DNA of 12,429 nucleotides, from assembly GCA_938038825.1 (NCBI GenBank), contig CALHST010000255.1:1-12429 (forward strand), written 5' to 3'. A program made the position numbers and the translations under genes. Source of the DNA: an uncultured Paracoccaceae bacterium. GTDB lineage: Bacteria; Pseudomonadota; Alphaproteobacteria; Rhodobacterales; Rhodobacteraceae. The notes beneath the pieces were generated by a model. It saw only the letters and a program-made list of their open reading frames with translations, did not search any database and was not told the DNA's origin. The first letter of the stretch is position 1; each line of letters begins with the position of its first letter. Shown one piece after another: positions 5,764-12,429 of this stretch.

Positions 5764-6894
5764 ATGAAGACCTTTTTGATGGCAACGGCTGCTGCGGCGT
5801 TGTGCGCAACCTCGGCGATGGCCGACGTAAAAGTTGGCATGATCACCACCTTGTCTGGTGGCGGTGCAGGGCTTGGGATTGATGTGCGGGACGGATTTAT
5901 GCTTGCGATTGCGCAATCGGGCCGGGACGACATTGAAGTGGTGATCGAAGATGATCAACGCAAGCCCGACATTGCCGTTCAGCTATCGGACAAGATGATC
6001 CAATCGGAACGTGTGGACATTATGACGGGTATCATTTGGTCGAACCTTGCGATGGCGGTTGTGCCTGCTGCGGTGAACCAGAACGTGTTTTACCTGTCGC
6101 CAAATGCGGGCCCTTCGGCGCTTGCAGGTCGGGGCTGTCATCAGAATTACTTCAACGTGGCGTGGCAAAACGATAACCTGCACGAGGCTGCGGGGGCTTA
6201 TGCCAACGAGGCTGCGTATAAAAACAGCTTTATCATGGCGCCCAATTACCCAGCTGGTCAGGATGCGTTGACAGGGTACAAACGCATGTATGGTGGTGCT
6301 TTGGCGGGTGAAGTGTTCACCAAGCTGGGGCAAACAGACTATGCGGCAGAGATCGCGCAAATCCGGGCCAGTGGCGCAGACAGCGTCTATTTCTTCCTGC
6401 CGGGTGGGATGGGGATTTCGTTTCTGAAGCAATATGCAGACAGCGGTGTCGATATTCCCGTTGTTGGCCCTGCTTTCAGCTTTGATCAGGGCATCCTGCA
6501 AGCGGTTGGCGATGCGGCGATGGGGGTGATCAACACCTCGCAGTGGAACAAGGACATCGACAACCCAACAAACGCGGCATTTGTCGAAACGTTCCAAGCA
6601 GAATACGGGCGCCTTCCATCACTTTATGCCAGCCAAGGGTTCGATACCGCCAACTTGCTGGTCTCGGCTTTGGAAAAGGCAGATCCGTCTGACGCGGATG
6701 CCTTCCGCGACGCTTTGCGCGCAGCGGACTTTGACAGCACCCGTGGTGATTTCGCGTTTGGCCCCAATCATCATCCAGTGCAGACCATCTATGCGCGCGA
6801 AGTGATCCAAGAAGGCGACGTCTTTACCAACAAAATTGTTGGTGTCGCACTGGAAAATCACTCGGACGCCTATGCTGCTGACTGCAAGATGTAG
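5764..6894 (+). CDS. ABC transporter periplasmic binding protein, HAAT/Nba-like
   Basis: A periplasmic ligand-binding protein of the type-I fold (Peripla_BP_6 class), 376 aa. It would deliver substrate to the permease encoded downstream. A clean Sec signal peptide is visible, with cleavage expected after Ala20 (ATSAMA|DVKVG). Conserved family segments follow: MITTLSGGGAGLGIDVRDGF, GIIWSNLAMAVVP, YLSPNAGPSALAG, NVAWQNDNLHEA, APNYPAGQDALTGYKR, KLGQTDYAAEIAQIRA and AADFDSTRGDFAFGPNHHP. From memory, these fit the subgroup named Nba-like, tied to 2-nitrobenzoate and other aromatic acids, better than LivJ/LivK. The substrate is therefore uncertain, possibly aromatic. The mature protein has only two Cys, C125 and C374, which could form a disulfide. 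The ATG has GGAGAG 7 nt upstream. This is the first gene of the five-gene operon. Confidence 0.92.
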   Translation: MKTFLMATAAAALCATSAMADVKVGMITTLSGGGAGLGIDVRDGFMLAIAQSGRDDIEVVIEDDQRKPDIAVQLSDKMIQSERVDIMTGIIWSNLAMAVVPAAVNQNVFYLSPNAGPSALAGRGCHQNYFNVAWQNDNLHEAAGAYANEAAYKNSFIMAPNYPAGQDALTGYKRMYGGALAGEVFTKLGQTDYAAEIAQIRASGADSVYFFLPGGMGISFLKQYADSGVDIPVVGPAFSFDQGILQAVGDAAMGVINTSQWNKDIDNPTNAAFVETFQAEYGRLPSLYASQGFDTANLLVSALEKADPSDADAFRDALRAADFDSTRGDFAFGPNHHPVQTIYAREVIQEGDVFTNKIVGVALENHSDAYAADCKM

Positions 6895-6901
6895 CTAACC
6901 C

Positions 6902-6936
6902 ACGGCGCGCTGCAGATCCTGCCGCGCGCCGTTTTC
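6902..6936 (+). terminator. Long hairpin between binding-protein gene and livH (partial terminator / mRNA stabiliser)
   Basis: A 9-bp perfect GC-rich stem (ACGGCGCGC 6902-6910 with GCGCGCCGT 6924-6932) continues after one T/C mismatch into GCAG/CTGC, with loop ATC (6916-6918). TTTT follows at 6932-6935. It starts 8 nt after the binding-protein stop and ends about 10 nt before the livH ATG. Such a structure would let the binding protein be made in excess over the membrane parts, by partial termination or by blocking 3' decay. That role is inference. Confidence 0.75.
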
Positions 6937-6946
6937 TGGTGCCTTT

Positions 6947-7867
6947 ATGTCCACTATTCTTGTAATCGAGCAGATCCTGAATGGGCTGCAATTCGGCGTC
7001 ATGCTTTTTTTGATGGCAGCCGGGCTGACGCTGATTTTTGGTGTGATGGGGCTGATCAATCTGGCACATGGATCGCTGTATATGGTCGGCGCATTTTCGG
7101 CGGCAGCGGTGGCGGGGCTGACCGGGTCTTTCTTTTTGGGACTGATCGCCGCCCTTGCTGCGGCGGCATTGGCGGGCGCCCTAATCGAAATGGTAGTAAT
7201 CCGGCGGCTTTATAAAGCGGCGCATCTGGATCAGGTCTTGGCAACCTTTGCGCTGATCCTGATCTTTTCCGAAGGCACACGCTGGATCTTTGGGTCTTTT
7301 CCGTTGTTTTTGGACATCCCGGACATGCTGTCGGGTCCCGTCACGTTGCCGGGGGGCATTCAATATCCGCTGTATCGCCTGACGTTGATTGTCATCGGAT
7401 TGGTGGTGGCCATTGGGCTTTGGGCGCTGATCGAACGGACCCGCCTTGGGATCCAGATCCGCGCTGGGGAAAATGACCGTGAAATGATCGCCGCACTTGG
7501 TGTTGATATTTCGAAGCTTTACACAATCGTCTTTGCCTTGGGTGCCGCGCTGGCGGGGCTGGCGGGTGGCCTTGTTGGGGCGATCCAATCTGTGCAGGTC
7601 GGTATGGGGGAGCCTGTGCTGATCCTGGCCTTTGTGGTCATTGTGATCGGTGGGATCGGCTCTATCCGGGGAGCCTTTATCGGGGCTTTGCTGGTGGGGC
7701 TGACAGACACATTGGGCGGTGTGTTTCTGCCAGAGCTGTTCAAGTTGTTTATGGAAACAGGGGCCGCGCAAAAAAGTGGGTCGGCTATTGCGTCGATGGG
7801 CATCTATATCCTGATGGGCATCGTTCTTGTTTGGCGTCCTACGGGATTGTTTGGCGCACGCGCATGA
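6947..7867 (+). CDS. livH: HAAT-type ABC transporter permease, LivH family
   Basis: One of the two inner-membrane permease subunits of the importer (306 aa, normal length). The N-terminus ILNGLQFGVMLFLMAAGLTL, then IFGVMGLINLAHGSLYMVGAF, is the LivH hallmark. The cytoplasmic coupling region ERTRLGIQIRAGENDREMIAALGVD (about residues 163-188) is the ATPase-contact loop. About eight membrane segments are visible. The C-terminus has the usual VIVIGGIGSIRGAFIGALLVG. The ATG at 6947 has only a weak ribosome-binding site (CTGGTG). It directly follows the hairpin, consistent with lower expression than the binding protein. Its TGA overlaps the livM ATG (ATGA). The liv symbol denotes family, and leucine need not be the substrate. 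Confidence 0.93.
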   Translation: MSTILVIEQILNGLQFGVMLFLMAAGLTLIFGVMGLINLAHGSLYMVGAFSAAAVAGLTGSFFLGLIAALAAAALAGALIEMVVIRRLYKAAHLDQVLATFALILIFSEGTRWIFGSFPLFLDIPDMLSGPVTLPGGIQYPLYRLTLIVIGLVVAIGLWALIERTRLGIQIRAGENDREMIAALGVDISKLYTIVFALGAALAGLAGGLVGAIQSVQVGMGEPVLILAFVVIVIGGIGSIRGAFIGALLVGLTDTLGGVFLPELFKLFMETGAAQKSGSAIASMGIYILMGIVLVWRPTGLFGARA

Positions 7868-8850
7868 GGGTGAATGAACACGCCATCACTGCGGCAGTAA
7901 TCCTAGGTTTGATTGCTCTGCCTGTTTGGGCGCTGATCATGGACGAGCCCTTTACCATCACCCTGGTCACGCGTGCCGTCATTCTGGCGCTGGCGGCCGT
8001 TGGGTTGAACATCGTTTTGGGCATCGGCGGATTGGTCAGCTTTGGTCACGCGGTTTTCTTTGGGATCGGTGGGTATGCGATGGGCATTCTGGCCTATCAC
8101 GCGCAGACCTATACCACGCTGGAATTGGGGATGCTGTCCACCGGGGGCACAAAGTTCATGCCGGTGATCTGGCTTGTTGCGATGGTGGTGTCCGCCTTTG
8201 TTGCCGGGTGCATCGGCCTGTTATCCCTGCGCACCAGTGGCGTGTACTTCATCATGATCACATTGGCCTTTGGCCAGATGTTTTACTATTTCGCGATTTC
8301 ATGGGCGCAATATGGCGGGGAAGATGGGCTGTCGATCTATATCCGCAATGACTTTCCCGGTTTGAACACATTGGTGCCAATCCAGTTCTTTGCGATCTGT
8401 TTGGCGTTGCTGTGTTTGGTGTTGTTTCTCATGGCGCGGCTGCAATCGTCGGTTTTTGGGTTGGCGCTGAATGCCACACGTCAATCTGCGATCCGGGCGG
8501 AAACTGTTGGTTTGAACCCGATGCGGCTTAGGCTACTGGCCTTTGTGCTCTCGGGGGCGGTAACCGGATTGGCCGGAGCGTTGTTCGCTGACCTCAACCG
8601 GTTTGTGTCCCCAACCATGTTCAGTTGGCAACTGTCCGGGGAATTGATCGTGTTAATCATCATCGGCGGTGTGGGGCGTCTGATGGGGCCTGTGATCGGG
8701 GCCTGTGTTTTTGTGACGCTGGAACATGTGCTGGGGGGACTGACCGAGTTTTGGCACATCTATCTTGGGGTGATCTTGTTGTGCATCGTGTTGTTCGCAC
8801 GCGGAGGGATTGTCGGGTTGTTGACCGGCAAAGAAGGCGCACATGTCTGA
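7864..8850 (+). CDS. livM: HAAT-type ABC transporter permease, LivM family
   Basis: The second permease subunit (328 aa), pairing with LivH. The family segment GLNIVLGIGGLVSFGHAVFFGIGGYAMG near residues 48-75 is diagnostic, as is the C-terminal GLAGALFADLNRFVSPTMFSW, followed by IIIGGVGRLMGPVIGA. The coupling region ATRQSAIRAETVGLNPMRLRLLAF lies between membrane segments. The frame is open further upstream, to a TTG at 7831. ATG 7864 is chosen because it overlaps the livH stop as ATGA, a standard coupling arrangement, and gives a typical LivM N-terminus (MRVNEHAITAAVILG). It overlaps livG by 8 nt at its 3' end. Confidence 0.93.
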   Translation: MRVNEHAITAAVILGLIALPVWALIMDEPFTITLVTRAVILALAAVGLNIVLGIGGLVSFGHAVFFGIGGYAMGILAYHAQTYTTLELGMLSTGGTKFMPVIWLVAMVVSAFVAGCIGLLSLRTSGVYFIMITLAFGQMFYYFAISWAQYGGEDGLSIYIRNDFPGLNTLVPIQFFAICLALLCLVLFLMARLQSSVFGLALNATRQSAIRAETVGLNPMRLRLLAFVLSGAVTGLAGALFADLNRFVSPTMFSWQLSGELIVLIIIGGVGRLMGPVIGACVFVTLEHVLGGLTEFWHIYLGVILLCIVLFARGGIVGLLTGKEGAHV

Positions 8851-9592
8851 GCCCGTTCTTGCAACGCATAACCTTGTCAAAACCTTTGGCGCATTGACGG
8901 CCACGGATAAAGTGTCGCTGGATGTGCGGGCCGGCGAAATTCATGCGGTGATTGGGCCAAACGGGGCAGGGAAATCCACACTTATTCAACAGATTTGTGG
9001 CGGGGTGCGACCAGATCAGGGGCGGGTCGCATTGCTGGGACAAGACATCTCGGACCTTGGTACACAAGCGCGCGCAAAGGCTGGGATTGGACGCACCTTC
9101 CAAATCTCGGAACTGGCGATGGAAGACACTGTATTGCAAAACGTTATGCTGGGGGCCATCGGCGCGGCAGGCAACGTTTGGCGGTTCTGGAAGCCTGCAT
9201 TAAACGTACAGTCTTTGACTGAACAGGCAGACGCTGCCTTGGCCCGTGTGGGCCTAAGCGCGCAGCGCGATACGATCTGCGCCAAACTCAGCCATGGTCA
9301 GCGTCGTCAGTTGGAAGTGGCCATCGCGTTGACCCTGCAGCCCAAGGTGTTCATCATGGATGAACCGATGGCCGGTTTAGGCACCGAAGGGTCCAAGATC
9401 ATGACCGAGTTTCTGGATGATTTGCGCGCCCAAGCCCCCATTTTGCTGGTGGAACATGACATGGATGCGGTCTTTGCGCTTGCCGATCGTATCAGCGTTT
9501 TGGTCTATGGTAAGGTGATCGCCACAGGCAGCGCAGCCGAGATCAGATCCAGCAAAGCTGTGCGCGACGCCTATTTGGGGAGCGACGCGTGA
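8843..9592 (+). CDS. livG: HAAT-type ABC transporter ATPase, LivG family
   Basis: A cytoplasmic ATPase subunit (249 aa, typical) that energises the permease pair. Walker A is GPNGAGKST at residues 38-46. The signature motif LSHGQ, at 149-153, has His in place of the usual first Gly and is frequent in LivG. Walker B is VFIMDE with catalytic Glu174, and the H-loop is VEHD with His205. All parts needed for hydrolysis are present. The C-terminus (VRDAYLGSDA) is the LivG-type tail. The ATG at 8843 lies inside the end of livM (8-nt overlap). The TGA overlaps the GTG start of livF. Confidence 0.95.
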   Translation: MSEPVLATHNLVKTFGALTATDKVSLDVRAGEIHAVIGPNGAGKSTLIQQICGGVRPDQGRVALLGQDISDLGTQARAKAGIGRTFQISELAMEDTVLQNVMLGAIGAAGNVWRFWKPALNVQSLTEQADAALARVGLSAQRDTICAKLSHGQRRQLEVAIALTLQPKVFIMDEPMAGLGTEGSKIMTEFLDDLRAQAPILLVEHDMDAVFALADRISVLVYGKVIATGSAAEIRSSKAVRDAYLGSDA

Positions 9593-10275
9593 GCTTGCTT
9601 CAGGTGCAAAACCTATGCGCCCACTATGGCAGCAGCCAAGCGCTGTTTGGGGTGGATTTGGCCTTGTCCGAAGGTGAGGTCACCGCACTTATGGGGCGCA
9701 ATGGGATGGGTAAATCGACCACTGTCAAGGCGATCTGCCGGATGATCCCGTCTACCGGGACGTTGACGCTGAATGGTCAGGATTTACATGCTTGGCCCAG
9801 TCACAAGGTGGCGCGGGCCGGTGTTGGATTGGTGCCTGAAGGACGCCGGTGTTTTGCGGATCTGACTGTCACCGAAAATCTGATTGCAGCCGCGCGCCCT
9901 GGAGATTGGACGTTGAAAACTGTGTCCGCGTTGTTCCCCCGACTGGGCGAGCGGGCAGGGCAACGCGCAGCGTCCCTGTCCGGGGGAGAGCAACAAATGC
10001 TGGCGATTGGGCGGGCACTGATGACCAATCCGCGCTTGCTGATATTGGACGAGGCAACCGAAGGGCTGGCCCCGCTTATTCGACAGGAGATCTGGGCCGC
10101 TGTGCGACGTTTGAAGACAGACACAGGGGTTGCAATCCTGTTAATCGACAAATCGCTGAAAGAGCTGTCCAGCGTGTCGGATCATGCGGTGATTTTGGAA
10201 CGGGGAAAGACGGTTTGGTCCGGTCCCATGGACACGCTGACACGCGAAACGTCTGAACGGTTTGTGGGTGTGTGA
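9589..10275 (+). CDS. livF: HAAT-type ABC transporter ATPase, LivF family
   Basis: The second ATPase (228 aa), pairing with LivG. Walker A is GRNGMGKST (36-44), the signature is LSGGE (130-134), and Walker B is LLILDE with Glu155. At the H-loop position the sequence reads LLIDKSLKEL (Asp187-Lys188) where E. coli LivF has VEQN and LivG has VEHD. The switch His is therefore absent and even the preceding Glu is changed. The start is GTG at 9589, overlapping the livG stop (GTGA). It is the last gene of the operon. Its stop is only 9 nt from the stop of the convergent EamA gene, and no separate terminator fits between them. Confidence 0.94.
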   Translation: MSLLQVQNLCAHYGSSQALFGVDLALSEGEVTALMGRNGMGKSTTVKAICRMIPSTGTLTLNGQDLHAWPSHKVARAGVGLVPEGRRCFADLTVTENLIAAARPGDWTLKTVSALFPRLGERAGQRAASLSGGEQQMLAIGRALMTNPRLLILDEATEGLAPLIRQEIWAAVRRLKTDTGVAILLIDKSLKELSSVSDHAVILERGKTVWSGPMDTLTRETSERFVGV

Positions 10276-10284
10276 AGCGTTTGT

Positions 10285-11178
10285 TTAAGGCTGCGCGACT
10301 GGTTTTCGGCGTACAGATATCAGCAAGCCGATTGTCAAAGTGACAAGGGCCAGAACACCAAAAAGACTAATCCCTTCGCCCAAGATAAGCAGACCCAACA
10401 GGCTGCCAACACCGGGCACTGTCGCCAAAATAGATGATGTATTGCCATTCCCAATGGTGCGCGAGGCATGCGCGATCAGCAGCAAGCCAATCAGGTTGGG
10501 CACAAATCCCTGATAAACAGCCTGCAACAGTAAGGGCCCCATTGGGGCATCCGCCAACCCAGATGGCAACCAAAGTGCCCAAATCGGCAGGTAAAGGATT
10601 GCGTTGATGATGGTGCCGCAAAAGATGATCTGCATGGGCTTAAGCTGCCAGCGTTCGGACAGGATCATATAGAACGAGAAAAAGACCGCTCCGATGATAA
10701 ACAGGAGATCCCCGATCCAGGCATTTGGGCTGGAAATGACGCTGCCATCCCACGCCAAACCTATCGCCGAGACAAAGATCAGAGCCGCGCCGAAAAGCTG
10801 TCTTGGGCTGGGGGTGGCGCGAAACAGGCTTAGGCCGATGACAATACCCACAAGTGGCAATACGCCATTCATGAAGATGCCACCATGTGCGGCGGGGGCA
10901 AATAGAAATGCCGAGAACACACAAAGTATGTAGACAGGGCCCAGTATGAACGAAATTACTGCGATCTGAAGCACGCTGAGCCCGCGCCAAGGTTTGTAAT
11001 ACAAACACAAAGGGGCTGCGATGATGGATGCCAGCCCATAGCGCATTGCGGCCAGATCAAAGACGGTCAGGCCGCTGTCTTGCGCAATCCGGCTCACGAT
11101 CAACCAAAAAGACCAGACAAAAACGATGATCCAAGTGGCAGCAAAACCCGTGACTTGGGATGAAAATCGAGCCGCCAT
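10285..11178 (-). CDS. EamA/DMT-superfamily membrane transporter
   Basis: A 297-aa integral membrane protein with ten hydrophobic segments in two five-helix halves, the EamA (drug/metabolite transporter) architecture. The first helix (WIIVFVWSFWLIVSR), the helix-3 region (ISFILGPVYILCVFSAFLFA) and the end of the second half (TSSILATVPGVGSLLGLLILGE) fit the family. Members export or exchange amino acids, nucleosides or other small metabolites; the substrate cannot be read from sequence. A short basic C-terminus (RRKPVAQP) is cytoplasmic. The start at 11178 has no strong Shine-Dalgarno, with GGTATTTCAAAC preceding the ATG on the minus strand. The nitroreductase lies upstream on the same strand with a 144-nt gap and no clear terminator, so cotranscription is possible but unproven. 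Confidence 0.9.
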   Translation of the reverse strand: MAARFSSQVTGFAATWIIVFVWSFWLIVSRIAQDSGLTVFDLAAMRYGLASIIAAPLCLYYKPWRGLSVLQIAVISFILGPVYILCVFSAFLFAPAAHGGIFMNGVLPLVGIVIGLSLFRATPSPRQLFGAALIFVSAIGLAWDGSVISSPNAWIGDLLFIIGAVFFSFYMILSERWQLKPMQIIFCGTIINAILYLPIWALWLPSGLADAPMGPLLLQAVYQGFVPNLIGLLLIAHASRTIGNGNTSSILATVPGVGSLLGLLILGEGISLFGVLALVTLTIGLLISVRRKPVAQP

Positions 11179-11322
11179 GTTTGAAATACCGACCCATCAC
11201 ATTGTCGCAGAAGAGATGTCCCAGCAGTATGATCTGAGCACAAGAGACACAAGTACGCTTGCTATCTAATGTTATGGTCAGTGTGACAGGCGGCGTTTTT
11301 CGGAAGAGTTGTTGGGAGGTGT

Positions 11323-12162
11323 TCAATCCAACCGGAAACCCCGTGTTCGGACATAATGTCCAAAGTCTGCGCGTTCGGGCTGGCTGTATTGGCGCACTTT
11401 GTCCATCGACCACGTGTAGGTGTCGCTGGTCCCAAAAAACTCGACAAATCGTTGAGAGGCGTAAGGCTGGTTTTGGGCGCGGGTTATATCATAGTCTTGA
11501 ACCGCTGCGCGCAAGGAGTGTTCACTGTAACGATCCATGTGGACAGTTGCAGACATGGGCAAACGTGGTGAGATTTCGGGTGGCGCGACCGGATAGCCTA
11601 TCGCCAGACCCGCAAAAGGGAATACGTGTTGGGGCAATGCTAACAGATCGGACACGGCCTGTGCGTTGTTGCGCACGGCACTGATCGGACAACATCCTAG
11701 CCCAATCGCCTCGGCCGCAGTGACAAATGCGCCCAGTGCCACGGCCGCATCCGTGGCCGCGTTAAAGAATGCATCCAGATGGTCGTTGGCGAATGGAACG
11801 TCATGCCAATCATGCAGCAGCCGTTGTCGGCGATTGTTGCCGCAAAACATGGCGATCACCGGCGCGTTGGCGACCCAAGCCTGACCCGAGACAAGGGCCG
11901 CCAAGTCTGCCCGTGCCGTTGGTGATTGCAACAAAACAATGTCGCGCTGTTGCAAATCGCTTTTCGTGGGCGCGGCGAGCGCGGTCGCACAAAGCACCTT
12001 CAGAATGTCCTCGGGGACAGGAGTCTCTATAAATGCGCGACACGATCCGCGCGAAGCCATGGCGCTTAGGGTGTCGCCAAACACAGCATCATCCACCGGG
12101 GGGGCGTCTGAAAAGCGATCATCAAGGGAATTTTGCAGGGTTTTGCGCGAAGATGATGACAT
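11323..12162 (-). CDS. NfsA-like FMN-dependent nitroreductase family protein
   Basis: A 279-aa flavin oxidoreductase of the nitroreductase superfamily, likely cytoplasmic and NAD(P)H-dependent. The N-terminal phosphate-binding motif is SRGSCRAF (about 37-44). A central ATALAAPTKSDLQQRDIVLL (59-78) fills the place of the usual APSSxNxQ FMN contact. AAEAIGLGCCPISAVRN follows, then GLAIGYP (185-191). The NfsA/Frp-type ISPRLPMSATVHMDRY (197-212) separates it from the NfsB group. A long C-terminal extension resembles that of NfsA/Frp enzymes. Substrates may be nitroaromatics, quinones or flavin. The start at 12162 has a weak ribosome-binding site. It is divergently oriented to the iron-sulfur subunit gene across 133 bp. 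Confidence 0.88.
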   Translation of the reverse strand: MSSSSRKTLQNSLDDRFSDAPPVDDAVFGDTLSAMASRGSCRAFIETPVPEDILKVLCATALAAPTKSDLQQRDIVLLQSPTARADLAALVSGQAWVANAPVIAMFCGNNRRQRLLHDWHDVPFANDHLDAFFNAATDAAVALGAFVTAAEAIGLGCCPISAVRNNAQAVSDLLALPQHVFPFAGLAIGYPVAPPEISPRLPMSATVHMDRYSEHSLRAAVQDYDITRAQNQPYASQRFVEFFGTSDTYTWSMDKVRQYSQPERADFGHYVRTRGFRLD

Positions 12163-12295
12163 CTGGGTCTCTGACTGTATGAAGTTTTCGATAGAAACAC
12201 TAACGAAAATATAAAGAAATTATCGCGTTTATAAAGCCACGCTATAGAGTAAAGAGTGGCATGGAATGCACTCTGGGTGAAAGACAAAGACACAC
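12163..12295. promoter_or_regulatory. Divergent promoter region, nitroreductase / iron-sulfur subunit
   Basis: A markedly AT-rich 133-bp gap between two divergent genes, so it must contain at least one promoter in each direction. On the + strand TTATCG (12220-12225), a 17-bp spacer and TATAGA (12243-12248) form a weak -35/-10 match. Around it, GCCACGCT (12236-12243) and AGAGTGGC (12253-12260) form an 8-bp inverted repeat with one mismatch overlapping that -10, a possible operator. The individual elements are low confidence. Confidence 0.4.
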
Positions 12296-12429
12296 ATGCA
12301 ACCAGATTTTTTAACAGTCACAATTGATCGCGGGCGGGATGCAGGCGGGGTTCAAACAGAGTTTCAGGTGCCTGCATACGACAATCAAACAGTGTTGGAT
12401 GTGGTGTCGTGGGTACAGCAGAACGCGGA
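12296..12429 (+). CDS. Succinate dehydrogenase/fumarate reductase-type iron-sulfur subunit, N-terminal fragment
   Basis: The gene runs off the right edge after 44 codons. The visible part (MQPDFLTVTIDRGRDAGG, then VQTEFQVPAYDNQTVLDVVSWVQQNA) matches the start of the beta-grasp [2Fe-2S] ferredoxin domain of SdhB/FrdB-type subunits, where a xYEVP segment is followed by xxTVLDALxxIQ. The Cys ligands would lie just beyond the edge, so cluster binding cannot be checked. It lacks the N-terminal extension that I recall for the housekeeping alphaproteobacterial SdhB, so it is probably a paralogous dehydrogenase/reductase subunit. The ATG at 12296 has only a weak GTGAAAG upstream. A flavoprotein partner would be expected next door. 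Confidence 0.65.
   Translation, partial: MQPDFLTVTIDRGRDAGGVQTEFQVPAYDNQTVLDVVSWVQQNA

Noticed and set aside
5368..5882. Open frames bridging the 5453-5763 intergenic region on the + strand
   Set aside because: They overlap the 137-aa gene, its terminator or the binding-protein start in the wrong frame, lack ribosome-binding sites, and their translations look non-coding.
5983..6597. A 204-codon minus-strand open frame inside the binding-protein gene
   Set aside because: It is antisense to a well-supported periplasmic binding protein and its translation has no coherent domain, so it is a shadow frame.
7831..7863. Longer livM start at TTG 7831
   Set aside because: It would lie deep inside livH and add an unusual N-terminus. 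ATG 7864 gives the standard ATGA overlap and a typical LivM start.
2740..12429. The inserted block as a mobile element or genomic island
   Set aside because: No transposase, integrase, tRNA target, flanking direct repeats or strong composition shift was seen. The genes look native to the lineage.

Overview
The window looks like a chromosomal segment of a marine-type alphaproteobacterium, most likely Rhodobacteraceae (Roseobacter group). I infer this from the ribosomal protein sequences, the moderately GC-rich codon use, a branched-chain-amino-acid-type (HAAT) ABC operon, and a membrane-anchored winged-helix/TPR protein of a kind common in alphaproteobacteria. No species can be fixed from the sequence alone.

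Region 1 (31-2675, + strand) is the distal part of the S10 ribosomal operon in canonical order: rplB, rpsS, rplV, rpsC, rplP. Gaps are 3 to 12 nt and rplV/rpsC overlap by one base. The usual next genes, rpmC (L29) and rpsQ (S17), do not follow. A strong intrinsic terminator closes the operon at about 2704-2738, and no ribosomal protein gene is seen in the remaining 9.7 kb.

Region 2 (2740-5510, + strand) holds poorly known genes. The first is a 554-residue protein with an N-terminal wHTH-like region, one membrane segment, a TolB/FlgO-like middle and TPR-like repeats. Next come two small unrecognised genes: a 97-aa lysine-free acidic protein and a 137-aa Cys-rich protein that may have a degenerate receiver-like fold. 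The pair probably forms a bicistron, with a palindrome and possible -10 element upstream and a clear terminator downstream.

Region 3 (5764-10275, + strand) is a complete five-gene HAAT/Liv-type ABC importer. The order is periplasmic binding protein, LivH and LivM permeases, LivG and LivF ATPases. A long hairpin separates the binding-protein gene from livH, and the last four genes overlap by 4 to 8 nt. The binding protein resembles the group of type-I binding proteins associated with (nitro)aromatic acid uptake rather than canonical Leu/Ile/Val binding proteins. The real substrate is unknown.

Region 4 (10285-12429) contains, on the minus strand, an EamA/DMT-family permease (its end converges on livF with a 9-nt gap) and an NfsA-like FMN nitroreductase. 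Divergent from the nitroreductase, a gene cut by the right edge encodes the ferredoxin-like N-terminus of a succinate dehydrogenase/fumarate reductase type iron-sulfur subunit. A possible theme is uptake and reductive or oxidative metabolism of an organic acid, but this is inference from neighbourhood only. No tRNA, rRNA, CRISPR array or insertion sequence was seen.
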